DNA from: Chitinophagales bacterium
Lineage (GTDB): Bacteria; Bacteroidota; Bacteroidia; Chitinophagales; Chitinophagaceae
Direction: 5' to 3'
NCBI GenBank assembly: GCA_026931905.1
Contig: JAIXLB010000054.1
Coordinates: 1 to 40,514, forward strand
DNA length: 40,514 nt
In this document: piece by piece, positions 1 to 9,070 of the stretch
Position numbering within the stretch: the stretch's first letter is position 1
Layout of the letters: every line of letters starts with the position of its first letter
The notes under the pieces: generated by a model
Told to the model about the DNA's origin: nothing
Databases searched by the model: none
The model's input: only the letters and a program-made list of their open reading frames with translations
Position numbers and translations under genes: made by a program

Positions 1-101
1 TTTACAAATGCTTACTTCAAATGTAAGGTAGCTTTTTTCTTATAATACAATAAAGTTTTTGCAATAAAATTTACTAATAGAAAATAAATAAAATAAAAAA
101 G

Positions 102-872
102 ATGAAAACAAAAAAAGACATTATTAACAACTGGTTGCCAAGATATACAGGCGAGCAATTAAAAAATTTTGGTGAATATATTTTACTTACCAACTTTAGT
201 AATTATGTAGAATTATTTGCCAAATGGCATGATGTAGAAATTATAGGACATGATAAGCCTTTTCAATGTGCTACTGCTGGCGATATTACTATTATAAATT
301 TTGGTATGGGTAGTCCAAGTGCTGCAACTATTATGGATTTGCTTGGAGCCATATCTCCAAAAGCTGTACTTTTTTTAGGCAAATGTGGTGGATTAAAAAA
401 GAGAAATAAAATTGGAGATTTAATTTTACCTATTGCAGCTATTAGAGGAGAGGGAACTTCTAACGATTATTTTCCTGCAGAAGTACCAGCTTTGCCTGCA
501 TTTGCTTTACAAAAAGCCATTTCTACTACTATAAGAGATTTTAAAACTGATTATTGGACTGGAACAGTTTATACTACCAACAGAAGAGTTTGGGAGCATG
601 ATGAAGCATTCAAGGATTACCTAACTAAAATAAGAGTGTATGCTATAGATATGGAAACTGCCACAGTATTTACTGTAGGATTTTACAATAAAATACCAAC
701 AGGAGCATTATTATTAGTGAGCGATAACCCTATGATTCCAGAAGGTGTAAAAACAGAAGCCAGCGATAAAAAAGTAACTACCATGTTTGTAGAAAGGCAT
801 TTAAAAATAGGTATAGAATCTTTGAAACAGTTGATAAACAATGGCAATACAGTAAGGCATCTTAAATTTTAA
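102..872 (+). CDS. amn: AMP nucleosidase, short Bacteroidota form
   Basis: Hydrolyses AMP to adenine and ribose 5-phosphate in the cytoplasm, a purine salvage and adenylate-balancing step. The 256-residue protein is a single phosphorylase-superfamily domain: a glycine-rich strand with LFLGKCGG near residue 91, a GTVYTTNRR stretch near 154, and the purine/ribose-binding DMETATVF motif near residue 184 followed by LLLVSDNP. It lacks the extra N-terminal domain of the ~480-residue E. coli Amn and matches the compact form usual in Bacteroidota. The ATG at 102 follows an A-rich leader without a clear Shine-Dalgarno sequence. It lies 63 bp upstream of L25, which has its own promoter, so the two are probably separate units. 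A related nucleoside phosphorylase is the main alternative, but length and motifs favour AMP nucleosidase. Confidence 0.87.
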   Translation: MKTKKDIINNWLPRYTGEQLKNFGEYILLTNFSNYVELFAKWHDVEIIGHDKPFQCATAGDITIINFGMGSPSAATIMDLLGAISPKAVLFLGKCGGLKKRNKIGDLILPIAAIRGEGTSNDYFPAEVPALPAFALQKAISTTIRDFKTDYWTGTVYTTNRRVWEHDEAFKDYLTKIRVYAIDMETATVFTVGFYNKIPTGALLLVSDNPMIPEGVKTEASDKKVTTMFVERHLKIGIESLKQLINNGNTVRHLKF

Positions 873-880
873 GAAGCATA

Positions 881-912
881 TTGCATTAATTAATTGTTTA
901 CCCTTACTTTTG
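881..912 (+). promoter_or_regulatory. Bacteroidota-type promoter of the L25 gene
   Basis: TTG at 881-883 and TACTTTTG at 905-912 match the Bacteroidota primary-sigma consensus (TTG / TAnnTTTG). The spacing is 21 bp, slightly longer than the usual 19-20. The -7 element lies inside an apparent TTG-started extension of the L25 frame, which decides for the internal ATG at 936 as the real start. Predicted leader is about 17-20 nt. Confidence 0.6.
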
Positions 913-935
913 CCGTCCAAAAAAATTTAAAAATA

Positions 936-1526
936 ATGAAAACAGTTACAATCGAAGGACAACTGAGGACCGAATTTGGCAAAAAAGCTACCCGTCAAAT
1001 ACGCTCTCAGGAAAAAGTGCCTGCTGTAATTTACGGGGGTGCTGAAGAAGTAAACTTTGCTGCTTCTCAAAAAGCGTTTAAACCATTGGTTTATACACCA
1101 GAATTTCAAATTGCCGAAGTAAATGTAAATGGCAAAACTTACAAATGTATTTTAAAGGATTTACAATTTGATAAGGTTACAGATACGTTAATACATATTG
1201 ACTTATTAGAGTTGGTTGATGGTAAAAAAGTTATTGCTAACTTACCTTTAAAATATACAGGTAATGCAATAGGTGTTAAAGAAGGTGGTAAATTAATTTT
1301 AAAAATGAAATCGGTTAAGGTAAAAACTTATCCTAAATATTTAAAAGAAAATATTGAAGTAGATATTACAGATTTAAACATCAATGGTAACTTACGTGTA
1401 GAAGATATTAAGGCAGATAATATTGAAATTATGAACTCTCCACGTATTCCTATTGCTTCTATTGTTATGACACGTCAGTTAAAACAAGATGAAGCTGCAG
1501 CAGCTAAAGACGAAAAGAAAAAATAA
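936..1526 (+). CDS. rplY: 50S ribosomal protein L25/Ctc (TL5 type)
   Basis: Binds 5S rRNA in the large ribosomal subunit. The 196-residue product is the long (Ctc/TL5) form: an N-terminal L25 domain (residues 1-~90, starting MKTVTIEGQLRTEFGKKATR and containing VPAVIYGG) followed by the C-terminal beta domain (about 95-180, with KEGGKLI and the IPIASIVMTR end) and a Lys/Ala-rich tail. The frame remains open upstream to a TTG at 894, but that extension covers the promoter -7 box, so the ATG at 936 is used. A strong intrinsic terminator follows at 1549. In many bacteria this gene precedes pth; here pth lies 16 kb away. Product assignment is firm. Confidence 0.92.
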   Translation: MKTVTIEGQLRTEFGKKATRQIRSQEKVPAVIYGGAEEVNFAASQKAFKPLVYTPEFQIAEVNVNGKTYKCILKDLQFDKVTDTLIHIDLLELVDGKKVIANLPLKYTGNAIGVKEGGKLILKMKSVKVKTYPKYLKENIEVDITDLNINGNLRVEDIKADNIEIMNSPRIPIASIVMTRQLKQDEAAAAKDEKKK

Positions 1527-1548
1527 TTTGTATAAAATTGTATTTTGT

Positions 1549-1580
1549 AAAGCCTTTGATAAATTATCAGAGGCTTTTTT
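1549..1580 (+). terminator. Rho-independent terminator after L25
   Basis: AAAGCCTTTGAT and ATCAGAGGCTTT form a stem with one G-U wobble around an AAATT loop, followed by a run of T up to 1580. It isolates the L25 unit from the following CHAT-TPR gene. Confidence 0.85.
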
Positions 1581-1705
1581 ATTGATGAAAAACTTAGGAT
1601 TTTACATTGCTTAGTAATAATTTTAGTGCAGCAAATTTAAAAATACCCATTATAAGGTATTGCAATAGCCATCTATATTTAATAATATTACACAAAATTT
1701 TAGCT

Positions 1706-4700
1706 ATGAAAAAGCTGACGAGTTTATTGTTTGCGTTCTCATTTTTTTCTGTTGTAAGTTTTGCTCAAAAAAATAGTGCAACAGAACAAAGAGAAATGTA
1801 TATACGTATTGCAGTGGTACAAAAAATTTCGAATGATAGTGTTATTGCAGTATTAAATGGTGGTAAAAATTTGGGTATTCAAAATGGTAGTAATGGTTTG
1901 GTAAAAGGTGTTTATACATCTAAAGAAGACGATAGAAGCGACCTGGAATTAGGTTATGCAAGTGTGTATAAAGTAAATGATACTACTGCTTATGTGCTTA
2001 TTAAACCAAAATTAAAACAAGGCACTAATAAAGGAAATGAAATAAGAAAAGGAGATTATGTAATTCTTTCTATTCAAGTCCCAAAGCTACCTTACAGAAG
2101 TATATTTTTTGAACTGGCTTTATTAGATATTCAATTCAATGATTTGAATAATGAACCTTTATACAATATTGTAGATTTAATTAATAGAGATAGTAAGCAA
2201 TTGGAAGATAGCTTACTAAAAACTGGAGCATCTGATGTTTTTAAAACGTACGATTTTTTAAAAGATGAAAAAGGATTTGAAACTTTAAAAGAACCATTAA
2301 AAGAAGGTCGTTATCAAGGAAGAAGTATTTTTAATGTAATGGCAGATTGTAAGCCAGTAGATGTTTTTACCTTCTTGCATTTTGTGAAAAACTACCCAGG
2401 TAAATATATTGGTCATACTTGGAAATTGAATGAAACTTTTGCTACTTGGGTAATGAACAAAGCTCCCTATAGCCAAAGAGAAATTTATGATAGTGTGATA
2501 GCATATAAAAACAAACCAATACTGTTGAAGAATTTTATAACGAAGAATAAAAAATTAATTATTGAAAAAGATTTTATAACCAACTGGATTGATGAAGCAT
2601 CTAATGCTTTAGATTTAGATAATGAAACAAAAGCCATTGAATTATTTAATGCAGCTAAAATAACATTGGCTTTTTTTGAAGAAGAATGTACTTTACAAGG
2701 ATATTATTATTACCACTACACTGCTTTATGGAAGAAAAAAGAAAACTATAACAAAGCCATTTTATGGTACGACACAGCTTATTATTTTTTTAATAAATGT
2801 GGTAGCGATTATTATAAAGCCCAAACATTATTATCAAAAGGGCTTGTTTATAATTCTTTGAATAAAAACGATGAAGCAATAGCTGTATTTGAAAAATTAC
2901 TTTCTGAAATTAATCAACCTGGCAGCAAATTAACTGCAGCACAGAAAAATATATTTTTAGGGCAGTATCATTTTTTCTCTGGATTTGTGCAGGCAGTAAA
3001 AGGCGAATTAAAAAAAGCTGTTGAACATTATATAAATGCCATAAAACTATACAAGGAAATTAATTCTTATGCCTCATTACAAACTGTAACTCGAATTCAA
3101 GGCAGATTAGCAAGAATTTATAAACAACAAAGTGAACTGCAAAAAGCATTACAAATTTATTCCGAACAATTAGAATTATATACCAATTTGAACGACAGAA
3201 AAAATATTGCAGATGTATTGGATAATATAGCTGATATAGAATTTAAGTTAGCTAATTATCGTACAGCAATTTATAATTATTCTACAGCAAGAGATATTTA
3301 TTTATCTTTTGATAATTATTATAATGCAGGCTATTCTCAATCAAATATTGGTCAGGCGTATTGGAATTTGGGTAAATACGATTCTGCTATTGCTGCACAT
3401 CAACAAGCATTAATTTACAGAACAACTGCAAAAAGTTATAATGGCTTAGGATACTCCTGGAAAAAAATTGGAGCCTTGTACAAAGAAACAGGCGAAAAAG
3501 ATAAAGCATTAAATGCTTATGATAGCTCTGCATATTATTATACATTAGGTAAAGACAGTGCATCTTTAAAAAGCTTACTTTCAGATATTGGAGATGTGTA
3601 TTACTACGATAAACAATATCAAAAAGCATATCAAATTTTTTTCAAATGGCATCAGTTAAATATTGCTTCAAAAAATAAAGTAGATTTAGTAAACAGTGCT
3701 TATCAATTAGCTTGGAGTGCTTATAATTTTAATATAGATACTTCAAAATATTATTTCAATTATTGCTTCAAAATTGCTCAGGAAATTGGCGATAAAAACA
3801 ATGAATTATTTGCCAATTTAGGCTTGGGTACCATTGCATATAAGGAGTATGATTATGAAACTGGTGAAAAATATTTTAGTAGTGCACTAAATAATGCTAT
3901 ACACGAAAAAAATAAAAAACAAGAAGCAAATTGTTATAAATACATTGCCAGTGCCTATTCTACTAAACTAAATTTTGATGCAGCCATAAATTATTATAAT
4001 AGAGCTGTTGTTATTTTAGATTCGTTAGGAGAAAAGTCAAGCATACCTGCTATTTACAACAATATTGCCAATGCTTATCAAACAAAAGGCGACTTTATAG
4101 AATCAAAAATTTGGTACGAAAAATCTATTAATGCTGCACGTAAAATTAATAATAGAGCAGATATAGGAGATGCTTATAGTGGATTAAGTTTTTTAAATAT
4201 TCTTCAAGGCAATTTAGTAGCAGCACAAACTTATGCTGATAGCTGTTTTAATATTTTTAAAGATTTGAATAATAGTTGGCAAATTGCAAGCAGTTATTTA
4301 ACCATGGGTATTGTAAGCAATTATAAAAACGATTATGATGCATCTGTAAATTATTATTTAACTGCAGATAGTATTTATAAAATTGAAAAAGATGATTGGA
4401 GCAGCAGCACCTGCCAAAATAATATTGGTAATGTATATTATTTTCAGGCAGATTATGATAAAGCACTTACCCATTTTTTAGCAGGAGAAAAATTAATTTC
4501 AAAAATTAAATTTACTACCGAAAGTCATGTACTCTTTAAAACAAATATTGGCGAAACTTATTACTACAAAAAAGAGTACGATAAAGCAGAAAAATATTTA
4601 TTAGAAGGCTACAAATTAGCAAAAGAAAAAAAATTAAACAGGTTTTTAAGTAGTGCTAATATTCAGTTAGGCATGGTATATTATGATACAAAAAAATATG

Positions 4701-6496
4701 CTGAAAGCGAAAAATATTTAAACGAAGGTTTGGCAATAGCAACAAACATGAATCTTTCTGAAAACATAGTAGGAGCAGAATTATACTTAGGTAAATTATA
4801 CACTGCACAAAATAATTTTTCAAAAGCAGCGGTGCATTATCAAAAAGCTATTTACTCCAAAAACTCCATTGAAAGCAAATATGCTTGGGAATTACGTTAT
4901 GAATATGGTTTAAATTTTTATAATCAAAATCAATTGGATAGTGCCATTGTGTTTTTTAAACAAGCTGTAGAGTTGGTAGAAGAAGCAGGAAAAAAATTAT
5001 TTGGTGGTGCCGAAGCAAAGAAAATTTATAGTGCCGATTACAGAAAGGTAGATTTGTACAATAAGTTGGTAGCATCTTTAGCAAAAACTGGCAAAAAAGA
5101 AGATGCTTTATATTATGCAGACAAAAGCAATAACCAAGCTATTAAAGAACAAATAAACAATGCAGGTTATACCACCAATGATAAAGAAAAAGAAGAGGCA
5201 ATAAAAAAAGGTAATGAATTAATGCAAAAGCAAAATGCAGTAGAACAAGCCATTACAAAAGAAAAATCAAAACCTTTGGCAGAACAAAACAAAGAACTCA
5301 TTGCATCTTTAGAAAGCGTGCAAAAAGTGGCACAAAAAGATTACATTAATTACATTAATGGACTTGTGGTAAAATACCCAGATTTACAAGCCTACTTTAA
5401 TAAAACCAATCCTGCCGATTTTAAAAAGAATATGAAATATATTCCAGACAGCACCTTAGTTGTTTTATATATTTTAAACGATAACCAACTTTTTGTTTTT
5501 ACTGCTACCAATAAAGAAATAGCCATTAAAACAATAGAGTTAAAACAAAACTTAAACAAACAAGCCGAAAGATTATTAGCCATTTTACGCAACCCTTTAA
5601 ATGCAACAGGAACAGGAGCAATAAGACTTCGCTCTACCATAAAATCAAAAGATGCAGGCGTAAAAGGAGATTTCAAAACTGAGGCTTCGGTGTTATTCAA
5701 TATGCTTATAACACCTATTAAGGACCAAATGAAAGATGTAAAAAATGTTTGTATCATTCCTAATAGCAAACTAAGTAATATTCCTTTTCAAGTGTTAGGC
5801 GAAAATGATTCAAAAGGAGTTTTTCATTTCTTAGTAGAAGATTATGCCATTTTTTATACCAATAAATTAGACATATTTTCTTCTCCTTATACTGCAAGCA
5901 ATATCAACTCTTCTTTCATAGCATTAGGCAATCCTGATAAGTCTTTACCCAATGCATCTGAAGAAGTAAAGGCATTTAAAGGAATTGTAAAAAATGCTAC
6001 CATTTATACAGAAGGCGATGCAACAGAATCTAAAGCTGTTGAGGGTTTAAGCAATTATCAATATGTACATTTTGCAACACATGGTGTATTGGATTATGCA
6101 GATTTTAATAACTCCTATTTAGTATTTGCACCAAACAAAGGAACTACTGATGATGGAAAATTAACTATAAGCAAAATCAATGGTCTTGATATAAATAATT
6201 GCAGCTTAGTAACTTTATCTGCTTGCGAAACTGCTGTATCAAAAGAAGAAGTAAAAGGCTGGTACATTTCTCCTGTAAATTCATTTTTACAAAGCAATGT
6301 AAGTACAGTTGTAGCATCGCTTTGGCAAGTTGATGATAAAGCAACCAGTATTTTAATGACAGAGTTTTATAAAAATTTGATAACTATGTCTAAGGTTGAG
6401 GCATTAAGAAAAGCACAGGAAACATTAAGCAAAAATCCAGAATATGCACATCCCTATTTTTGGAGTGCTTTTGTTTTGTATGGCGAATGGAGATAA
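1706..6496 (+). CDS. Exported giant TPR protein with C-terminal CHAT caspase-like domain
   Basis: Probably a protein-interaction scaffold carrying a caspase-like cysteine protease. The 1,596-residue product starts with a signal peptide (MKKLTSLLFAF...SFAQ, cleavage after about residue 20), chosen over an upstream TTG at 1607 because only the ATG at 1706 exposes the signal at the terminus. Order seen: a small Gly-rich beta domain (about 20-130), some 850 residues of tetratricopeptide repeats with many NIGxxYxxxxxYDxA units (about 300-1150), a Lys/Glu/Gln-rich coiled coil (about 1160-1215), and a CHAT domain (about 1280-1596). The expected dyad is intact: His1459 in FATHG and Cys1507 in SACET, followed by ASLWQVDD and the terminal HPYFWSAFVLYGEWR. 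The amino-acid permease starts 52 bp downstream. Substrate unknown; no gasdermin-like partner is visible nearby. Confidence 0.85.
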   Translation: MKKLTSLLFAFSFFSVVSFAQKNSATEQREMYIRIAVVQKISNDSVIAVLNGGKNLGIQNGSNGLVKGVYTSKEDDRSDLELGYASVYKVNDTTAYVLIKPKLKQGTNKGNEIRKGDYVILSIQVPKLPYRSIFFELALLDIQFNDLNNEPLYNIVDLINRDSKQLEDSLLKTGASDVFKTYDFLKDEKGFETLKEPLKEGRYQGRSIFNVMADCKPVDVFTFLHFVKNYPGKYIGHTWKLNETFATWVMNKAPYSQREIYDSVIAYKNKPILLKNFITKNKKLIIEKDFITNWIDEASNALDLDNETKAIELFNAAKITLAFFEEECTLQGYYYYHYTALWKKKENYNKAILWYDTAYYFFNKCGSDYYKAQTLLSKGLVYNSLNKNDEAIAVFEKLLSEINQPGSKLTAAQKNIFLGQYHFFSGFVQAVKGELKKAVEHYINAIKLYKEINSYASLQTVTRIQGRLARIYKQQSELQKALQIYSEQLELYTNLNDRKNIADVLDNIADIEFKLANYRTAIYNYSTARDIYLSFDNYYNAGYSQSNIGQAYWNLGKYDSAIAAHQQALIYRTTAKSYNGLGYSWKKIGALYKETGEKDKALNAYDSSAYYYTLGKDSASLKSLLSDIGDVYYYDKQYQKAYQIFFKWHQLNIASKNKVDLVNSAYQLAWSAYNFNIDTSKYYFNYCFKIAQEIGDKNNELFANLGLGTIAYKEYDYETGEKYFSSALNNAIHEKNKKQEANCYKYIASAYSTKLNFDAAINYYNRAVVILDSLGEKSSIPAIYNNIANAYQTKGDFIESKIWYEKSINAARKINNRADIGDAYSGLSFLNILQGNLVAAQTYADSCFNIFKDLNNSWQIASSYLTMGIVSNYKNDYDASVNYYLTADSIYKIEKDDWSSSTCQNNIGNVYYFQADYDKALTHFLAGEKLISKIKFTTESHVLFKTNIGETYYYKKEYDKAEKYLLEGYKLAKEKKLNRFLSSANIQLGMVYYDTKKYAESEKYLNEGLAIATNMNLSENIVGAELYLGKLYTAQNNFSKAAVHYQKAIYSKNSIESKYAWELRYEYGLNFYNQNQLDSAIVFFKQAVELVEEAGKKLFGGAEAKKIYSADYRKVDLYNKLVASLAKTGKKEDALYYADKSNNQAIKEQINNAGYTTNDKEKEEAIKKGNELMQKQNAVEQAITKEKSKPLAEQNKELIASLESVQKVAQKDYINYINGLVVKYPDLQAYFNKTNPADFKKNMKYIPDSTLVVLYILNDNQLFVFTATNKEIAIKTIELKQNLNKQAERLLAILRNPLNATGTGAIRLRSTIKSKDAGVKGDFKTEASVLFNMLITPIKDQMKDVKNVCIIPNSKLSNIPFQVLGENDSKGVFHFLVEDYAIFYTNKLDIFSSPYTASNINSSFIALGNPDKSLPNASEEVKAFKGIVKNATIYTEGDATESKAVEGLSNYQYVHFATHGVLDYADFNNSYLVFAPNKGTTDDGKLTISKINGLDINNCSLVTLSACETAVSKEEVKGWYISPVNSFLQSNVSTVVASLWQVDDKATSILMTEFYKNLITMSKVEALRKAQETLSKNPEYAHPYFWSAFVLYGEWR

Positions 6497-6548
6497 AAAT
6501 TAATTATGCTACTTTAATGGTATAGCTTATTTTCAAGCAAATTTTTCT

Positions 6549-7880
6549 ATGCAATCAAAACAACAACTTGGTTATTTTTCTTTAACCATGATAGTGATAA
6601 GTTTTGTAATAGGAATGGGCATTTTTAAAACTCCATCTACTGTTGCAGCAAAAGCAGGTACAGAATTTATTTTTTATGCAGCTTGGCTTTTATGTGGTTT
6701 GGTAGCCTTATGTGGTGCATTAACTTATTCAGAAATTGGTGTAAGATTGCCTGTTACTGGTGCTTATTACAAAGTATTTGCTTATGCTTATCATCCCTCT
6801 ATTGGCTTTACAATTAACATTTTAATTCTCATAAGCAATGCAGCATCTTTAGCTGTTGTTGTTTTAATAGGAGCAGATTATGTAAGCGATTTATTATTTT
6901 CAAAACCATCTGGAACGCTTTTCAATGTTGCATTTGCTGCGTTTGCAGTTTTGTTGTTTTATGGTGTTAATTTATTGGGGTTAAAAACAAGTAGTAAAAC
7001 ACAAAATATTTTAATGCTGTTTAAAATAGGATTAATACTGCTTTTAATTTCTTCCTTTTTTACTAATATTCAAGTGGAGCCTCATGGTTACGACAGTGGC
7101 AAAATTTATGAATATACTGGCAGTAATGGATGGTTGCTTTTAATGTTAAGCCTGGTGGCTGTTTCTTTTACTTATGGAGGCTATCAACAAACAATAAACT
7201 TTGGCGAAGAAATAAAAAATACTAAAACGATGCAAAGAGGCATTGTTACAGGAATGATAGTTGTAGTGCTGTTGTACTTTGCTTTGAACTATGTGTATGT
7301 GCAAGTAATTGGTTTTGATAAAATGAAAAATGCAACTGCTATTGGTGCTTTGTTGTGTGAGTCTTGGTTTGGTACAACAGGTGCAAAAGTGTTTGATGCT
7401 TGTATGTTTTTAGGTGTTTTGGCTTATGTAAATGTAGTGTTATTAAGCAATCCAAGAGTAATGTATGCTATGAGTAACGATGGTGTTTTTCCTAAAATAT
7501 TTTCTTATAAGCATAAAAAAACAGGAGTGCTAATACCTGGTCTTACTGTATTTACTTTAGTTACTTTAATAGTTACTTTTTTTGGTAAAGGGGTAGATGA
7601 TGTTTTAAGCTTTAGTATTTTTTTAGATTGTTTTGGAATGAGTTTATCGGCAGCCACTTTACTTATTTTAAGAAAAAGAAAATTAGGAGAAGAAAATGTA
7701 AAAGGCTTTATAAAAAAAATTACGCCAGTGCTTTGTATTTTATTTGTTTTAGCATATAGCATTGTAGCAATAGCAGTAGTTATTGATAAACCTTATGCAG
7801 CTTTAATAGGTGTAGTGTTAATGATAATATTTATGCTTTTGTATTTTGTATTGTATCATAAAAAGAAAGCCACATTATAA
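6549..7880 (+). CDS. APC-superfamily amino acid permease
   Basis: Inner-membrane amino acid or polyamine transporter of the amino acid-polyamine-organocation superfamily. The 443-residue product is almost entirely hydrophobic, with about 12 predicted membrane segments. The first segment carries the broken-helix motif VIGMGIFKTP (near residues 20-29) that binds substrate backbone in LeuT-fold APC proteins, and a second conserved stretch, FGEEIKNTKTMQRGI, follows segment 6. Substrate cannot be read from the sequence; cationic or neutral amino acids are both possible. It may be cotranscribed with the CHAT-TPR gene 52 bp upstream. It converges on the amidohydrolase with a gap of only 2 bp between stop codons, leaving no room for a terminator between the coding regions. 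Confidence 0.85.
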   Translation: MQSKQQLGYFSLTMIVISFVIGMGIFKTPSTVAAKAGTEFIFYAAWLLCGLVALCGALTYSEIGVRLPVTGAYYKVFAYAYHPSIGFTINILILISNAASLAVVVLIGADYVSDLLFSKPSGTLFNVAFAAFAVLLFYGVNLLGLKTSSKTQNILMLFKIGLILLLISSFFTNIQVEPHGYDSGKIYEYTGSNGWLLLMLSLVAVSFTYGGYQQTINFGEEIKNTKTMQRGIVTGMIVVVLLYFALNYVYVQVIGFDKMKNATAIGALLCESWFGTTGAKVFDACMFLGVLAYVNVVLLSNPRVMYAMSNDGVFPKIFSYKHKKTGVLIPGLTVFTLVTLIVTFFGKGVDDVLSFSIFLDCFGMSLSAATLLILRKRKLGEENVKGFIKKITPVLCILFVLAYSIVAIAVVIDKPYAALIGVVLMIIFMLLYFVLYHKKKATL

Positions 7881-7882
7881 AG

Positions 7883-9043
7883 CTATATCAATCTTTTTAC
7901 AGCGTTGTAATTATTGCTTAATACAACTACACCAGGTGTTTTACCTTTTTCAAAACTGCCTAAGTTGTTGTCCATTGCTAAAGCTTTTGCACCATTTAAT
8001 GTTGCCCATTGCAAAACTTCAGTAATAGCAATTTGAGGATAATGTTTTAAAATAGTTTTTATTTCATCAACAATATTTAAGCTGTGATTGCTTGCTAAAC
8101 TATCTGTTCCTAAAGTAAGTTGTACATGGTTTGCTCTCAGTAATTCAATGTTGGGTAAAACATTTTCAATATACAAATTAGCATTGGGACATAAGCAAAA
8201 GTAAATTTGAGTTTGAGAAAAAAAATGTTGTTGTTGTAAAAATTGAATATCAGTTATTGAAGTAAAAGTATTATGTACCAATAAAATATTTTGTGCATTG
8301 CAAAGTTGATGAAAGTAGGAGGGTAAGCTGTTTTGGGTTGATGGTTTAAAACTATTATGTGCAATATTCATTTGCTTGTACATTGAAATAAAACTACCTG
8401 TTCCATTTAAAAACAAATCGTTCTCAGCTTTTGTTTCTTGATTGTGTATAGTAATAGTATGATGATGAAATTGCTGGTTTATTAAACTCCAAAGATTTTC
8501 TGAAACTGAATAAGGTGCATGTGGTACTATAACACAAGGCTGTTGCAACTTAGAAAATTTTTGTGCCAGTGCTACTGCTTCGCTGTTTTTTTTTTCTGCT
8601 ATTTGAGGCAACCATCCACTAACTTCTATAAAATTATAGTAAGCAATTTTGTTTTGTTTTTTTTGTTGTAAACTAAATGCTGTATTACAAATATCTCCAA
8701 CAGCTACAATACCATTTTGCAACATTTCTTCTTCTGCATTTTGTATAGCTTGCAAAATATTTTCTTCATTGGCATTTCTGTTGTTTACTATGTTTAATAC
8801 AAAATCTACTAATCCTGTTTTTTCTTGAATGGTATTTTTTAAATGACTTAATTCTGTGTGGCAATGTGTATTAATAAAGCCAGGTGTTATAATTCCTTGC
8901 AGTTGTTGAATATTTTCTCCTGCATCTTTTTCTTCAATTATATTTTCAATTTTCCCTTTTGAATTAGTAATTAAAACAAAATGCTCAGGCAACATTTTTG
9001 TTCCTGTAAAAATATGATTGGCTTTAAATTTTAGATAACTCAA
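7883..9043 (-). CDS. ATZ/TRZ-type amidohydrolase (probable deaminase)
   Basis: Metal-dependent hydrolase of the amidohydrolase superfamily, cytosine deaminase/chlorohydrolase branch, presumably cytoplasmic. The 386-residue product has the TIM-barrel metal motif INTHCHTELSH (His60 and His62), PHAPYS, the substrate/metal motif HNQETKAEN, LVHNTF, and the catalytic Asp314 in LGTDSLASN. The short beta-sandwich ends (start to about residue 55 and the last 35 residues) are as in this family. Candidates include a nucleoside/guanine-type deaminase or the aminodeoxyfutalosine deaminase of menaquinone synthesis; nothing in the window decides between them. It lies 27 bp downstream of the TolB-like gene on the same strand and may be cotranscribed. 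Confidence 0.8.
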   Translation of the reverse strand: MSYLKFKANHIFTGTKMLPEHFVLITNSKGKIENIIEEKDAGENIQQLQGIITPGFINTHCHTELSHLKNTIQEKTGLVDFVLNIVNNRNANEENILQAIQNAEEEMLQNGIVAVGDICNTAFSLQQKKQNKIAYYNFIEVSGWLPQIAEKKNSEAVALAQKFSKLQQPCVIVPHAPYSVSENLWSLINQQFHHHTITIHNQETKAENDLFLNGTGSFISMYKQMNIAHNSFKPSTQNSLPSYFHQLCNAQNILLVHNTFTSITDIQFLQQQHFFSQTQIYFCLCPNANLYIENVLPNIELLRANHVQLTLGTDSLASNHSLNIVDEIKTILKHYPQIAITEVLQWATLNGAKALAMDNNLGSFEKGKTPGVVVLSNNYNAVKRLI

Positions 9044-9070
9044 CTAAAAAAATTAAATCAAAATGTAGGG

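Noticed and set aside
11..38. CTTAC/GTAAG hairpin followed by TTTTTT at the left edge, as terminator of an upstream gene
   Set aside because: Five A/T-rich pairs, with three bases and GC before the T-run, and the upstream gene is outside the window.
894..935. TTG-started N-terminal extension of L25
   Set aside because: It contains the promoter -7 box TACTTTTG and is not part of the L25 family; the ATG at 936 is used.
1607..1705. TTG-started extension of the CHAT-TPR protein
   Set aside because: It would bury the signal peptide 33 residues inside the protein; the ATG at 1706 starts it properly.
5392..5769. 125-codon open frame antisense to the CHAT-TPR gene
   Set aside because: Antisense to a well-supported gene, with no recognisable family and composition expected from the opposite strand.
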